Positions 1-11,866 of a stretch of DNA of 64,000 nucleotides are shown one piece after another. Both the position numbers and the translations under genes were made by a program. Every line of letters starts with the position of its first letter. Position 1 is the first letter of the stretch. The notes beneath the pieces were generated by a model. The model had not been told where the DNA came from and searched no databases. It saw only the letters and a program-made list of their open reading frames with translations. The stretch lies in assembly GCA_029204225.1 (NCBI GenBank), contig CM055108.1, positions 15,336,722 to 15,400,721 on the forward strand. The letters are read 5' to 3'. The stretch is from Diphasiastrum complanatum. Taxonomy: Eukaryota > Streptophyta > Lycopodiopsida > Lycopodiales > Lycopodiaceae.

Positions 1-1110
1 ATTTCTCTTCTGGGATTCTTCTCGCCCCTCGCCCTACAACCATTGTTGGTTGGACAAGTACGTGAAAAGCAGATGGGGCGCGTTTGTGGGTTGGGCGAGT
101 AGGGTAAACCTGCTGCGCGAGTGGGAATGCTGGAATGAGCGAGATTCAGCTGTGCGAGAATGATCAGAATCAGTTGTACAAGAGGAAAGCATGCCTTGCA
201 GATGTGCGTTCCTGAAAAATGTGCAAGTCCAGTTTCAGAGTTGTAGGAAGACGTGCCTTGCAGATTGGAGGTTGGCTTGTTGGCTGGGTGAGTGCGTGAA
301 AAACAGATGGGGCACGTTTTGTTGGCTGGGCAAGTAGTGTACTTAGAAATATGCGCCAGAGGTTGCTCTAGAAGCATGGAAAAACCGACTGTGAATTCAG
401 GACTTCAGCTCTTGGATGTGCGATAGTTGGTGATAGTTGACAAGCACCATGAGCAAAGAGCATGAACCATGAGCAAAGAGCATGCAGGAGCGGATACTGG
501 TGCGCTGCGCCAGACAGGACTTGTGTTGAGACCTGATATATGGAATTTTTCCATCTTCACACAAGAACAATTTGTTGAGAGCAAATCGAACTGCTGTATA
601 CAACGGGAATGATAAGCTAGTCCTCCCCTGCATAACTCATTCCTAAAACATTGGCCTCATTGTGTGGCTAAAAAACATTTCTTATTGTGCCTTCCCATAA
701 AGTTCCTATATTAGGATCCAAAGATAAAACTCAGAACGCTCCTCTGCTGCATTCGTTGTTACAAAGAGTTGCCGTGCTTGCTATGATTAAATCTGACAGT
801 TTTGAAAACCATAAAAGGTGTTGTGAAACCAAGTATTCGTACAGGCCTGGATGATCAAACCTGGTTCTGAGTATTGTTCCTGAGCAAAAGAGCACCATGT
901 AGATCTGCTACACGAGTGGGCTGGTGCAAAAAAACAAAAAAAACAAAAAACACTTTACATGTCAAAAAATCAGACCGTAGTGAAAGGCTGAGAACAAGCA
1001 AAACAACACCAACAAAAGACATAAATATTAGTTTAAAACACTACAAAACAGAACGTTTTTTACTACAAAAGCAAGAAATCAAGCAAAAAGCATCAGAAAG
1101 AGCAAAAAGA
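1..1110. other. Non-coding left edge, retroelement leader-like
   Basis: I see no supportable gene here. The first 350 bases carry an imperfect direct repeat, and bases 920-1110 are strongly A-rich on the + strand. The same A-rich run followed by GCGCCAATGTTG occurs at 15600-15690 in Gypsy-1. I therefore infer that this stretch is the 5' leader of a minus-strand gypsy element whose gag lies outside the window. Short open frames here show no recognisable domain. Confidence 0.4.
48..343. repeat. Imperfect direct repeat, about 230-bp period
   Basis: Two related segments, about 48-118 and 277-343, share a GTGAAAA-CAGATGGGGC block followed by a GGGTTGGGCGAGTA-like block with scattered changes. The flanking phrase TGCCTTGCAGAT also occurs twice, near 192 and 254. 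This looks like an old tandem duplication of non-coding DNA. Confidence 0.6.
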
Positions 1111-1126
1111 GCAGCAACAGCGCCAA
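1111..1126 (-). other. Gypsy-type primer-binding site
   Basis: On the minus strand the sequence reads TTGGCGCTGTTGCTGC, similar to the TGGCGCC-type primer-binding site of plant Ty3/gypsy elements. It is followed on the + strand by TGTTG, a plausible LTR edge. The layout matches 15667-15683. No gag is visible for this element, so the call rests on this motif and on context. Confidence 0.4.
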
Positions 1127-1889
1127 TGTTGTATCTTCAACATCCACACCGGCTATGGCTCCAACTAGCATGACTATGGCAGTCTCCCAACTAGTTTACG
1201 CTATGGCTTCTCCAACTAGCTTGGATATGGATGCAAGAAAGACAGTCATGAGCATGGTGGTGAGTATTCTGAGGGTAAGATCCGCTCTTCTCTCGTTTCT
1301 CTCCTTAGTTTCTAACAAATGACGGCTTAACCTAAATGATAAAACCCTAAACTAAATCTCCTCCTCTTAAGCTTGCCCTACTAAAGAATGGAGGGCCTAG
1401 ATTAACTTAACTTGTTGCCAGATGAATAATATACAATACAATGTGAAGTAACACAATACATGAAACCACACAAGAGAGAACACTCAGAGAGAAAGATAGG
1501 CATGTATTGCAAATGAGGTTCTTTTCGAAAATGGACTCTTCCACTCCTATCTATACTTGGAGTGGTGGTCACTTACAGAAATGCACTGTGGGACAAGTAA
1601 GCCACATAGACTAACTTAACTTTGAATCACACTGGTGCCAATGGACCTTTGTGACTAACTCTTACATAACTTGAAACTACATATCTATGTGCAGTGCCCA
1701 TGGCAGTTTAAACTTAGAACTGAATATCTTAAGCCATTACGGATAAAGTAAAAGCCTAAATTTGATGGGCAAGTTCTACGTTTAAATCATATCCTGCTTG
1801 TATTTTTAAAGATGTTCCGTAGAATGGCTAGAATATTCCTTGGAATATCAGCCTACAACTGATCAGCCAAACTAGTATTCAGTGTAATG
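1127..1889. other. Possible LTR-derived DNA, no gene
   Basis: This stretch lies between the candidate primer-binding site at 1111-1126 and the first recognisable residues of Copia-1 gag. It contains no long open frame. It could be the LTR of the element whose leader is to the left, but I found no second copy in the window to fix its ends. Confidence 0.25.
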
Positions 1890-2051
1890 GACCCTCCAAA
1901 TTCACCTATAAGTTGGCTGAATTGATACTCCAGGATGTTCTGGACATTATTGTGTTTGGTGTTGAGGAGGAGCCTCAAGCACAGGCTGAAATTATAGGAA
2001 AAGAGCTAGAATGGCTCTATATTTCATTAAGATGAATGTATCTAATAAAAT

Positions 2052-2777
2052 TTGAGAGAGATAGGATCTTGCACCACAACTAAAGATGCTTGGAATGCAC
2101 TTAAGTCCATATATGAAGCAAAGAATACTTCTAGAATACTCACTATTAGGAATCAAATTTTTCAAAGTTTCCAAAGAAGTGATGAAAGTGCATCAAATTA
2201 TGTTCTGAGATTTAAAGATTTACATAGAGAGCTTTCCTGTGTTGGTGTTACTATTAACCAAGATGAGCTAGTTCAAGTCACTTTAAATGGCTTGAAAGAT
2301 GACTATGATAATCTTGTTCAGTCTTTTGCCATTAAGGAGGAGTTGCCTAATCTAGAAACTCTCCAAGGAATTCTTATTTCTGAAGAATCTAGGCAAAGCT
2401 ATAAAATTTCCAGAATGAACAAACTCGAGCATGTTGGAAGTGACAAAGCCCTCTTTGTCAAGGACAAGCATAAAGGAATGAGTAATAACCAGTTTTCTCA
2501 AGCATCCAACAAAGACAAAGCCAAAGATCGAGACAAAGATGGTGAAGAGGATGATTCATCTCATCCCTCTACTTCAAAGACCAAAAAGAAGAAAGTGAAG
2601 TGTTTCTTCTGTGGCAAGAAGGGACACTATGCCTCTAATTGCTTTAAGAAGAAAAACCAACTCAAGCAAGCAAATCTCTCCAAAGAGATTGAAGAAGATT
2701 CCGTTGCAAGTGATGGAGAAGGATCACTTATGGTGTCCAGTTTTTCTTCATCACCTTTCAAGAAAGATGGAGCTTAG
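2052..2777 (+). pseudogene. gag: Copia-1 gag (partial), CCHC nucleocapsid
   Basis: About 241 codons are open. The first part is the UBN2-type copia capsid domain, recognisable from the AWNALKSIYEAKNTSR and LVQVTLNGLKDDYDNLVQSFAI segments, followed by a lysine- and aspartate-rich linker. A zinc knuckle C-x2-C-x4-H-x4-C (CFFCGKKGHYASNC) is encoded at 2601-2642. The protein would form virus-like particles and bind element RNA in the cytoplasm. A TAG at 2775-2777, where relatives have Trp just before the protease motif, ends the frame. The true start lies upstream in a degraded stretch. Confidence 0.85.
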
Positions 2778-3505
2778 TACATAAATAGTGGAGCTTCTTC
2801 ACATATGTGCTGTTCAAAGGAGTCTTTTGACTCAATTGTACCTTACAAAGGACTTAAGAGATCTATTTACACTGCTAATGATCATGAATGTTCTATAGAA
2901 GGAATTGGCAACATTCCATTGAAACTTGCTTCTTCAAAAGTTCTTGCACTTTCTAATGTTATTTTTATTCCAAAACTTACAAAGAACTTGATTTTTAGTG
3001 TGGAAAAGTTGCTTGATAATGGTTGTGATGTAAAGATCAACTCCAATACTTGCTTTATCAAGAAAAATGATGAGATCCTAGTTGATGGATCTAGATGTGG
3101 TGGAATTTTCAAGTTGAATTCTTATGAGAATGCAAACCTTTGTGAAGTTGCTTTGTTATCTAAGGAGGAGTTGTGGCATAGAAGGTTGGGGCATCCTAAC
3201 TTTAAATCTATGTCTTCTATGGTCAAGAAAGTGAAGGCTATTGCTCTTCTCTTTCCAAAGATTTCAAGCCTTGTGAGGCTTGTGCTATTGCAAAATCACA
3301 TAGAAAGCCATATCAAAAGTCTTTTATCAAGACTACTCATCCTTTGGAGCTTATACACTCGGATGCTCATTTTTCCTCTAAAAGTATTGGTGGTGCAACA
3401 TGTTTTGTCACCTTTATTGATGACTTTACTAGATATACTTGGTTGTACCTACTTTCTTCAAAGGCTATGGTATTTGATCACTTTCTAATCTTCAAAGCTT
3501 ATGTT
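2778..3505 (+). pseudogene. Copia-1 protease and GAG-pre-integrase, broken
   Basis: Directly after the TAG, the frame encodes YINSGASSHM. This is the copia protease active-site motif, but the catalytic Asp is replaced by Asn (AAT at 2784-2786), so the enzyme would be inactive. The GAG-pre-integrase zinc-binding segment follows (ELWHRRLGHPNFKSM near 3170-3210). The frame shifts around 3240-3330, and a further TAG lies at 3506-3508. Confidence 0.8.
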
Positions 3506-3508
3506 TAG

Positions 3509-4297
3509 AAACAGCTTTCTTTCAAAGTAAAGGCTTTAAGATGTGATGGAGGAGGTGAATACATCTCCAACAAGTTTCATGAATATTGTGAAGGTGAAGT
3601 AATAAAGAGAGAGTTTTCTTGTGCTTATTCTCCATCTCAAAATGGAGTTGCTGAGAGGAAAAACAGATTTTTATGTGAATGTGCTAAAGCAATTTGAGTT
3701 GAAGCTTCTTTGCCTATTGAATATTGGGGTGAAGCTATAAATTGTGGAAACTATTTGTGCAATAGATTACCTCACAATGCACTTGCTGAAAAATCAACTT
3801 TTGAAGTCTTGTTTAAGAAGAAACGTAAGGTAGATCACCTTAGAGTTTTTGGTTGTGCTTGCTTTGTTCATGTGCCCTTGGAAACAAGGAAAAGAGAGGA
3901 TCCTAATTCTATTAAAGGGATCATGGTTGGATATGCATCCAATAAGAAAGCTTACAGAATCTATGTTCCCTCTACCTCAACTACAATTGAGAGTAGGGAT
4001 GTTATATTCCATGAGGATCAAAAATACATTCTTGAGGAGGCCGAGTTCAAAGATTCTCACAAAAATGCTCCAATCATCACCCTTGAAGACTATCATGGAG
4101 AGATGGGGCCGAGAATTGAGGAGGAGTCACCTCGAATCTTTTCACCAAGGAGATCTCAAAGAGAAAGATCTGAGCCTAGGAGGCTTACTTATGAAGATAG
4201 AGGCAAGCAAGTGAAACTCAACTCCACTAATTGTGCTTTTTTTATTTCACATGAGGAGCCAAAGGATGTATATGATGCACTCAATTCGAAGGAATAA
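3509..4297 (+). pseudogene. Copia-1 integrase, broken
   Basis: The catalytic core is recognisable by RCDGGGEYISNKF and SPSQNGVAERKNR, which hold the second Asp and the Glu of the DDE triad. The C-terminal segment with DHLRVFGCACFVHVP and the hinge before reverse transcriptase follow. The first Asp lies in the frameshifted stretch near 3360. A TGA at 3695-3697 interrupts the core. The open part 3710-4297 also encodes the SRDVIFHED segment typical of copia. Confidence 0.85.
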
Positions 4298-5735
4298 TAT
4301 CTTGCCATGAAGGAGGAATATGATGCTTTGATGGCCAAGAAGACATGGGAGCTTGTGGATCTTCCATCCAACAAGCACAGTATTGGCTGCAAGTGGGTTT
4401 TTTTGAGTCAAGTATAATCAAGATGACAGAATCAACAAGTACAAGGCTAGACTTTGTGCTAAAGGTTTTGCTCAAGTTTATGGACTTGATTATGAGGAGA
4501 CTTTTGCTCCAGTTGCAAAGATGGTATCAATTAGAATCATAATTTCTAGTGCTTGTTTTTTCAATTGGCAAGTTCTTCAATTAGATGTCTCTAATGCATT
4601 TTTAAATGGATATCTAGAAGAAGAGATTTATATGGATCAGCCTATTGGGTTCATCCATGACAAAGACAAAGTTTGCTTGCTCTTCAAAAGTCCATATGGA
4701 CTAAAGCAAGCTCCAGGGTCATGGTATTCTCGACTTAACACCTTTCTTGAGTCACTAGGATTTAATCTTAGTATTTATGATCCTTCCTTGTATGTCAAGT
4801 TTTTTGATAAAGATATTGTCATCCTTCTTATTTATGTTGATGATATCATTTTAACAGGAAGTTGTATCAAGTTAGTTGAGGAAACCAAGATTGCACTTGG
4901 AAAAGGGTTCAAGATGCAAGATCTTGGAAAAATTCACTACATACTAGGATTAGAGATTGATTTTTTTTGTATGTCAATCCAAGTATGCTCTTTCAATGTT
5001 AAAAAAGTTCAATATGTTAGATTGTAAGAGTATAGAAACTCCTATGGAACAAAATGTAAAAGACCTCAATGAAGGTGATGAAAGATCCTTCGTGGACATC
5101 ACACTTTTTAGGAGTCTGATAGGCTCCTTAATTTGGCTCACAATAACTAGACCTGACATAAGCTTTAGTGTTCATAAGTTGAGCCAGGCTATGCAAAATC
5201 CTACTATTTATCATTGGAAAATGGCCAAGAGAGTTCTTAGATATATATCTTCAACTTTTGATTATGGTTTATTATTGTATAAAAGTAAAGGTCTTTCTAT
5301 TGTTGGTTATTCTGACTCGGATTTTGCAAATAATAGAGCAGATCAAAAATCTACAAGTGCTTATGTCATATATCTTGGAGGAAACTTTATATTGTATCAC
5401 TCTCATCTTGTGAAGTTGAGTATAAGGCACTCACTACAACAACAAAGGAACTGCTTTGGATCAAGAGGATGCTAGTTGAGCTAAAGATAATTATGGAAGA
5501 TGGTCTACCTATGATCATGTGTGACAACATTTCAGCCCAAGCTCTTGCCAACAACCCGATATTCCATGTAAGGAGCAAACATATCGAAGTTGCACATCAC
5601 TTCGTGAGAGAGAAGCTCATTGGAGGGGAAATCTACTTGGAGCACATCGACACATCATCTTGTATTGTTGATATGCTCACCAAACCTTTGAGCAAGAGTT
5701 CCTTCATCAAGCATATAGAGCCAATCTTGGAGTAA
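4298..5735 (+). pseudogene. Copia-1 reverse transcriptase and RNase H, broken
   Basis: The RT palm is marked by LQLDVSNAFLNGYLEEEIYM, YGLKQAPGSW and the polymerase motif YVDDIILTGS (4833-4862). The thumb follows with MEQNVKDLNEGDERSF and TRPDISFSVHKLS. RNase H is represented by YSDSDFANNRADQKSTSA and, after a frameshift near 5390-5470, by DNISAQALANNPIFHVRSKH and MLTKPLSKSSF up to a stop at 5733-5735. The frame changes near 4400, 4975 and 5400 make it non-functional. It is closely related to Copia-8. Confidence 0.88.
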
Positions 5736-5778
5736 TACCAAGATCCATGTTCAAGTCAATATAGATTGTTTTTAGGAG

Positions 5779-6308
5779 TGTTGAAATGGAAAAATAATCC
5801 ATCTTGACTTTAGGCTTGCTACAAACATCGTACCATGCAAGTATGTTGTTCATAAATGCAAATGCCAAGTTTGGCCTAGATAGAACTTGAGCTACATGGA
5901 TATGTCATATCTAGTTTGATGATTACAACTTGCATATAGATTGTAGACTTAGAATTAACAAAATTATGCTAGTAGAAACTCATGGCAATTCACATGCATT
6001 AATTGTAAGTGATCCATAGTGACATGCAAGGCACGCACAAAGTGAAATGGACACATGCATGATGATTTGTACATTTCTAGTTAGAACTAGGACACTTAGA
6101 AAAAGTTGGTAGAGATTCATGCATGAGATGTGACAAATGTCACATAGACTCTAGTTTACACTTTAAATGTTATTAAATGATGGATGGATGTGGTTCTACC
6201 TCGAGCTACCTCAAACTCCATAAATATGTGTAGCTCTCATATTTTTTGATGAAGAACCAAAGCTTTGTAGTTATCTCTTGCCATTTTGGATCCACACAAA
6301 TTTTTCTT

Positions 6309-6355
<47 letters not shown>

Positions 6356-6608
6356 AAATCGTGTTGAGGCTAATGCTAATACACTAATTTCTTGTACTTT
6401 TGCTCATTTATGATTCATTGCTATCATTCTCTATTGCTTAGCATTCTAGATTGTGTTTAAGCCATAACTTCTGTACTAGATCTTGCTAATCAATCTAGAA
6501 TCAGGTTATTGTGCTAATCATAAAGCTTAATTAGATCTATCATACTTGTGGACATTCCCCACACGTGTGAATTCGGGAAATTTTGTCAGACATGATCTCA
6601 ATTCAACA
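5779..6608 (+). repeat. Copia-1 3' LTR (830 bp)
   Basis: The LTR starts TGTTGAA right after the purine-rich stretch TTTAGGAG (5771-5778) and ends TTCAACA, giving 7-bp terminal inverted repeats. A TATAAATATG-like box lies near 6220, and a CT microsatellite lies at 6311-6353, where the transcribed leader would begin. The 5 bp after it are CATAG. No 5' partner LTR is present in the window. Confidence 0.8.
6311..6353. repeat. CT dinucleotide microsatellite
   Basis: About 21 uninterrupted CT units sit inside the 3' LTR of Copia-1, downstream of its TATA-like box. Confidence 0.9.
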
Positions 6609-7070
6609 CATAGGAAGATGTCACTAGCCCTACCATCATGATATGTGTCCCCTACTAACATGTGTAATGACACAAAAAAGTCAATATGGTCCCTAACTCA
6701 ATAGAGATAGCTTTTTCTATTTTTCACACTCCTCCTCAAAAGATATCTATTTTAAAATAACATAGAACTTGTTGAGTAGATCCTTTGGTTTGGAAACTAG
6801 CCAAAGGTTATTTAAATGTAGCCAAATCACAATTGCCATGAGAGGATCTCCTTGATGGAAATCCAATATCACCTTCTTGATGATCATCCCACAATTCCTT
6901 CCATGCTTGAAGAAGACCTTTGACTTGAGAGCTCTTCTTCCTTGAAAATAGATGCACCATAGTGATGGAAACCCGAGGCCTCCATGCCTCATAATGACCA
7001 TGAAGATCAAGATCGCAAAATAGGCAAGAGTGTTGATGCATTATAGCTTGACTAGTCCACAAACTATGAT
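6609..7070 (-). mobile_element. Copia-2 remnant: 3' LTR edge, PPT, RNase H tail
   Basis: On the minus strand a purine tract GAGGAGGAG (6729-6737 on +) is followed directly by TGTGAAAAATAG, the arrangement at the 3' LTR of Copia-8 and Copia-10. Upstream of the tract a degraded frame reads KPKDLLNKFY, as in the end of copia RNase H. The element is cut by the Copia-1 insertion at 6608/6609. Only the tail survives. Confidence 0.5.
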
Positions 7071-7239
7071 TTTTTTTGCATGATAGATCTAATCTTGTAA
7101 TAAAAAACTATCTTGATCTTATTGAGGCTAGATACTTGCTCAAGGATGTAAGTGTTCTTTGTGGATGATTCACTTAATCTCATGAGAAATTTACAAATCG
7201 CCTCACAAAATTAAAAAAAAAAAAACATGAATTTTCACA

Positions 7240-8640
7240 CTATGAGTAACAAACTCATTCTTGCTCTTACAAGATCCAAGTAATTTAAATTAAATTTGGT
7301 GGAAAGGTGAGTAGAAACCCTTTTTCCAAGGGTTAAAATCTCCTACCTTGTGACAATCTACTGTTATGAATGAATTTTGCTGAAGATACTTTTCAAAATT
7401 TTGAACCGAAATACATATCAAAAGATATTTTTCAAAATTTTGAACGAAAATACATATCAATTCCACAATGGCAATTTCTCCCTTTAAATATACTTGTCAG
7501 TAAGTCATAAAAGTCCACTAAATAATTCACATGCCCATAAAAATTTGCTAAGGTAGAAAATTGACCAATTCATTAAATTGACTTTTTGTTGAGAATCATG
7601 CCTTTTTTTTTAAAACTCATCTTACACGTTTAGTGGCTAAGAAAAACTTTTGCTCATCCTTTAGACACAGGAATGGTCTTTCGAGATATTTTCATGGTGA
7701 TTCAAGTGATTTTTTAAGTTTTGTCTTTCCCTGACAAGCTCATGTAACTAATTCTCAAATGACCCTTATCGTTATGAAACATCACTACACAAACCATTTC
7801 TCCATAAATGCCAATATGAGGGCCCTAAGTCAGATTATAACATTTAATTTCTCTTGAGATTCACATTCATTATGAGAACATGATGTCATCTATTGAGATT
7901 ATTACTTATTGTGATAACATGTAATATCTCTTGAGGTGCTAGCCCCAAAATATACAATAGTCTACTTTTTTAATGACTATGACTCAAATTCTATTTTAAA
8001 TTTGAATCAATGAAATGCCCTAGCAGTAATGAACATTGTACAAGAATCTACTTTTCTAAAGATTAGGACTGGTCTACTTTTTTCACTTTTGAACTACTAA
8101 TTGTTTTCACTGTGATTCAAGTAATTTTTTAAGTTATGTCTTGCCCTAACAAGCTCATTGTAACTAATTCTCAAATGACCCATACCACCATGAAGTGTCA
8201 CTAGACAAACCATTTCTAAATTCCAATATAAGGGCCCTAAGTGAGAAAACAGCATTTAATTTCTCTTGAGATTCACATTTTTCTTGAGAACATGATGTCA
8301 ACTTTTGATATTCTTACTTATCCAGAGAACACAATAAAATTTTTGAGGCACTAGCCCCAAAATGTACACTAGTCTACTTTTCTAATGAACATAACTAGTC
8401 TTACTTTTTTTATTTTAAATTTGAATCACCGAAATGCCCTAGCATTATTAATTGTACAAAAGTCTACTTTTCTATCGATTAGGAAGTCTACCTTTTTTAC
8501 TTTTAGACTACAAATTGTGCATTCGAACTATATTTTCTTCTATTTATGTATTACTTGATTACCCTTGCATTATTATGTACAATAGTCTAGTTTTTAGTTT
8601 ATTTTCTAGACCACTTAATTGCACTTAGTCTAGTGTCACT
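7240..8640 (-). repeat. Left arm of ~1.3-kb non-coding inverted repeat
   Basis: The reverse complement of this segment matches 18330-19420 with many substitutions. Shared landmarks include AGGGCCCTAAGT/ACTTAGGGCCCT, GCTAGCCCCAAAAT/ATTTTGGGGCTAG and GAGAATCATGCCT/AGGCATGATTCTC. Within this arm about 400 bp are duplicated in tandem (roughly 7686-8084 and 8092-8500). It is AT-rich with no open frame and no recognisable transposon protein. Confidence 0.7.
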
Positions 8641-9849
8641 ACATATTACAATTAATTAATTAAATCTGTAACTCCATATATTGGATGTGAGACTTGAGAC
8701 TAGTAAATTACAAATAAGCTCATGTATATTGATTCATCACAAATTACAATAAAGGGTTCGAGGCCCAACATATTAGCCTTAACAAAGCCCTAAAGGCAGC
8801 CTCACACAACAACCATCAATTGTATCCCAAATGGAAACCTTCAACAACCAGCAATAGGCTTGGGTATCCGCCCATGCCTGACATGATTCAACATTGGATG
8901 GGCAAGCAAACACCAAGAAAGTATGTTGCACCACCACACATGAGCCAATATTATGTAAAATATTTATAGTTTACATCCACATTTAATTGTTACCAAGAAG
9001 GAGCTAAAAGATTTCCATGTGTCCACACACAACATTTGAGATTCATGCCTACTGGTGCCTTCGAGGGCACTAACTAGCTTTTAATTAGCTCACTATTGTT
9101 GGAGACTAGTCTACCTTTACATATGATATACTAAGTAGCATGAGCAAGAAAATCTTATCTTTAGTGAAATTCAATTGAAATAGGAAAATTTTGTATTGTA
9201 AATTGACTACTATATTAACATTGATCAATTCTAAAGGAAGATTTTATTGTTTTTTTTTTGTATTTTGATAATTTTTGTGAACTGATTAAATTGGAAGATA
9301 AAATGAAAGATTTTGAAGAAAGAAAAAATATAAGAAGTATTGAAAGGAATTTCCATCTTATGAAGGGCCATGAGAGCATATGCAGTTATCACTACAAGAA
9401 AGCGGAGGCTTTCCAATGCTACTATGGAATGTTTTCAAAAAAGATAACAAAAGAAAAGGGTGCGGTGCCTTGTAAGTTTTCTTGGTCTAAGCCTTGGAAA
9501 TTTTTTTTGATAAAATCTTTGAAATTGATGCATTTCTTCAACTAATGTTTTGAGGTATATGCCATCATTGATGAAAAAATGGCCTCGATATAAGCCTTGG
9601 TATACTAAAAAATTGATTTTGAATAGATTTTCATGAATATATGCTTATCAACACATGGGATTTGATTATATATCAACAACATAGGCCATTTATACTAGTG
9701 AAAATCAAAATGTGATAATATACTACATAACAATATTATCATAATGAAATGTGTATTCATCAGCACACATAATGTATTTTTGCATCTAACTTATCAATAA
9801 AATAAATAGAGCAATACCTATAGTTAGCATAGATAGTACATCTGAGTGG
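8641..9849. other. AT-rich intergenic DNA
   Basis: No recognisable gene. A 95-codon frame at 9258-9545 (+) has biased composition (Lys, Phe, Glu) and no domain I recognise, so I do not call it a gene. No LTR edge, PBS or tandem array is evident. Confidence 0.5.
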
Positions 9850-9937
9850 CTCTCAAATGTTTCAATGAAGGCTTGGATCCTATCCAAACTTCATGAGAGG
9901 TTGTGCTATCAGGGAGGCCTTTAGTTATATATCGGCT

Positions 9938-10673
9938 CTACACGTAAGCTACTGTTGATACAACATGTTGCCAGAATGATTTAGAAAACGAAGCATGAGT
10001 TATCATGCATTTGGTAGACTCAACTAAGGTCATGTTCTTCCTTTTTGCCAGTCCATTCGACTGTGGAGAATAGGAAGCAACAAATTCTTGTTCGATGTCG
10101 TTGGTTCTTGTTTGAGATGTATTCACCGCCATTGTCACTCCTAAGAGCTTTGATCTTCTTGCATGTCTACACCTCATCATTTTCTTTGTATTTCTTGAAG
10201 TACTGGAAGGCTTCAGATTTGTGCTTCATAAAATATATGGTAGTTCTTTTGGAATAGTCATCTATAAAAGTAATAAAGAATTTAGCACCAAGTAGTGATG
10301 GTGTTTGCATTGGGTCACATATATCAGTTTCTAGCAAATATTTAGATATGTGTTTTTTATTTGACTTAAATGGCCTTCTTGCCTGCTTTGCTATGATACA
10401 ACTTTGGTAGACAAGAAGGTCGACAATTCGATAGTCTAAATTATGAACTGAAGAATGTCTAGACATGTTACCTATCAATATATGATTAAGGTGATTGAAT
10501 CTATAATGCCAAGTCAATTCTTTATTAATAGATGTTGAACTTCTTAAAGCACAATCAATCACAGAGTTACAATGACTAAGCCTATAGAGATATCCTTGTC
10601 TCTTTTTGAATGCAAGAATTTTAATGAGGCTCAATGACAAGCTTATAGAGCAATTTAGACTTCTAAAAGTCAA
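9938..10673 (-). pseudogene. Copia-3 GAG-pre-integrase and integrase fragment
   Basis: The minus strand encodes a GAG-pre-integrase-like stretch (ELTWHYRFNHLNHILIGNM) and the start of the integrase core (ITFIDDYSKRTTIYFMKHKS). After a frameshift near 10170 it encodes EFVASYSPQSNGLAKRKN, the segment around the catalytic Glu, here Ala-Lys instead of Ala-Glu. The Glu-to-Lys change and the frameshift would both abolish strand-transfer activity. No RT follows. Confidence 0.75.
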
Positions 10674-10689
10674 CTTTAAGGTCTGACCA

Positions 10690-11853
10690 AAAAAGTTTCA
10701 GGACCTCTCGCCGCTTTTTCGCCAAATCGGAAGCCAAATCGGTGTCGTCCTCCAAAATGCCCTTTGTCACCAACTCCCAACTACTTGCCCACTGGAATGG
10801 TGAAAAGACTTTTGGAGCACTTCGAACACTTTCTCCGCGACAATCCCTCTATTTTTAGGTACCATACTTGCAGGGTACAGTCCTTTTTTGCCCTTAATTT
10901 GGAGGATTTTGGCTTTTGGACGGCCTTAAACGGAGCTTTAAACCAAAAGTTAAAGGCTCTTGAAGAAAACACACTGTTTCTTCACTTTGAAGTAAATCCC
11001 TTTTTCAAACAAATTTGCACTTCAGGGTCCCTTTCAACTTTTTCAATGAAATTGAAGGTGTGCATGGCCCTTCAGTGCCCTTTGGGTCCACATCAAAACA
11101 ATTGATCTCCAATCCACGGTCCACACCTTATCATGGAGACTCAATCTCCATCAACTATCAACCAAATTCTCTATTCGACGGCTCTTGGCAAACTCGGACA
11201 ATAACTCTTCCTCCTCCATGCGCTAAATGCCTCCAGTCGCTCAGGTCTCTCTCGCGCTGGCCGCGCGGATGATCCGCGTCCTTCTTTCTTCCTTCTTCGC
11301 TTGTGTCTAGGCTATGGTTGCCTCCAAGGACTCCCTCCACGCCTTCCTACCAGCTGATCCAATGCTCAGAATACTGTACGCCTGCCCACAACCATTTGTA
11401 GGCATGTTCTAACTGCTAGGGCACCCCTCTCATTCACAGCACTGAAACATACTCTGTATGGAGAAAGATCCACAGTCTTGTACATGCAAACCCTAGCTGT
11501 ATAAAGGATGGAGCTTTCTTGAGATTTACTCAATCTTTTTCTGAGATTTTTCTAGCAGTCTCCTACACCACTGAGGTGGCCCTACTGCAAGAGCTTTTTT
11601 GAAATTTTCAGCTTCACAATTGATGCATAGTTGAATGCAAACAAGCTGTTCTTCTCAACAACCCTTTGCTTGCTCCAATCAACTTGAAAATTTGGCAATT
11701 TTCAGTTTTGCTCCGAGATCAAGCCAATAGCTTATTCTGAAGCCTTGAATTCAACTGCACCTGCAAACGATTGCTTGATTGACTAACTATAAACGGTTCT
11801 TTGAATTTTCTCAAAATTTGGCTTCCAGCTAACATCAAACTGCACCACTCCCA
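10690..11853 (-). other. Copia-3 5' leader, related to the Copia-9 leader
   Basis: This untranslated leader shares, in order and on the minus strand, GACTGTACC-TGCAAGT, GAGAAAGTGTTC-AAGT, TTTCACCATTCCA-TGGGCA and TTGGGAGTTG with 48120-48250 of Copia-9. Open frames on either strand here are short and have no known domain. Confidence 0.65.
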
Positions 11854-11865
11854 GGCTCTGATACC
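11854..11865 (-). other. Copia-3 primer-binding site
   Basis: On the minus strand it reads GGTATCAGAGCC, matching the 3' end of initiator tRNA-Met as used by plant copia elements. It lies one base inside the LTR edge at 11867. Confidence 0.75.
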
Positions 11866-11866
11866 T

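Larger units (their letters stand above)
1890..6608 (+). mobile_element. Copia-1, 5'-truncated Ty1/copia retrotransposon
   Basis: Gag, protease, integrase, reverse transcriptase and RNase H follow in the Ty1/copia order on the + strand and end in an 830-bp 3' LTR. The 5' LTR and the start of gag are missing. Weak gag similarity begins near 1890 (an LEWLYIS-RMNVSN stretch matching LALHCVKMNVSN in Copia-10). Several frameshifts and stops interrupt the reading frame, so it is dead. It lies inside the 3' LTR of a minus-strand copia (Copia-2), whose PPT starts at 6729. Confidence 0.9.
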
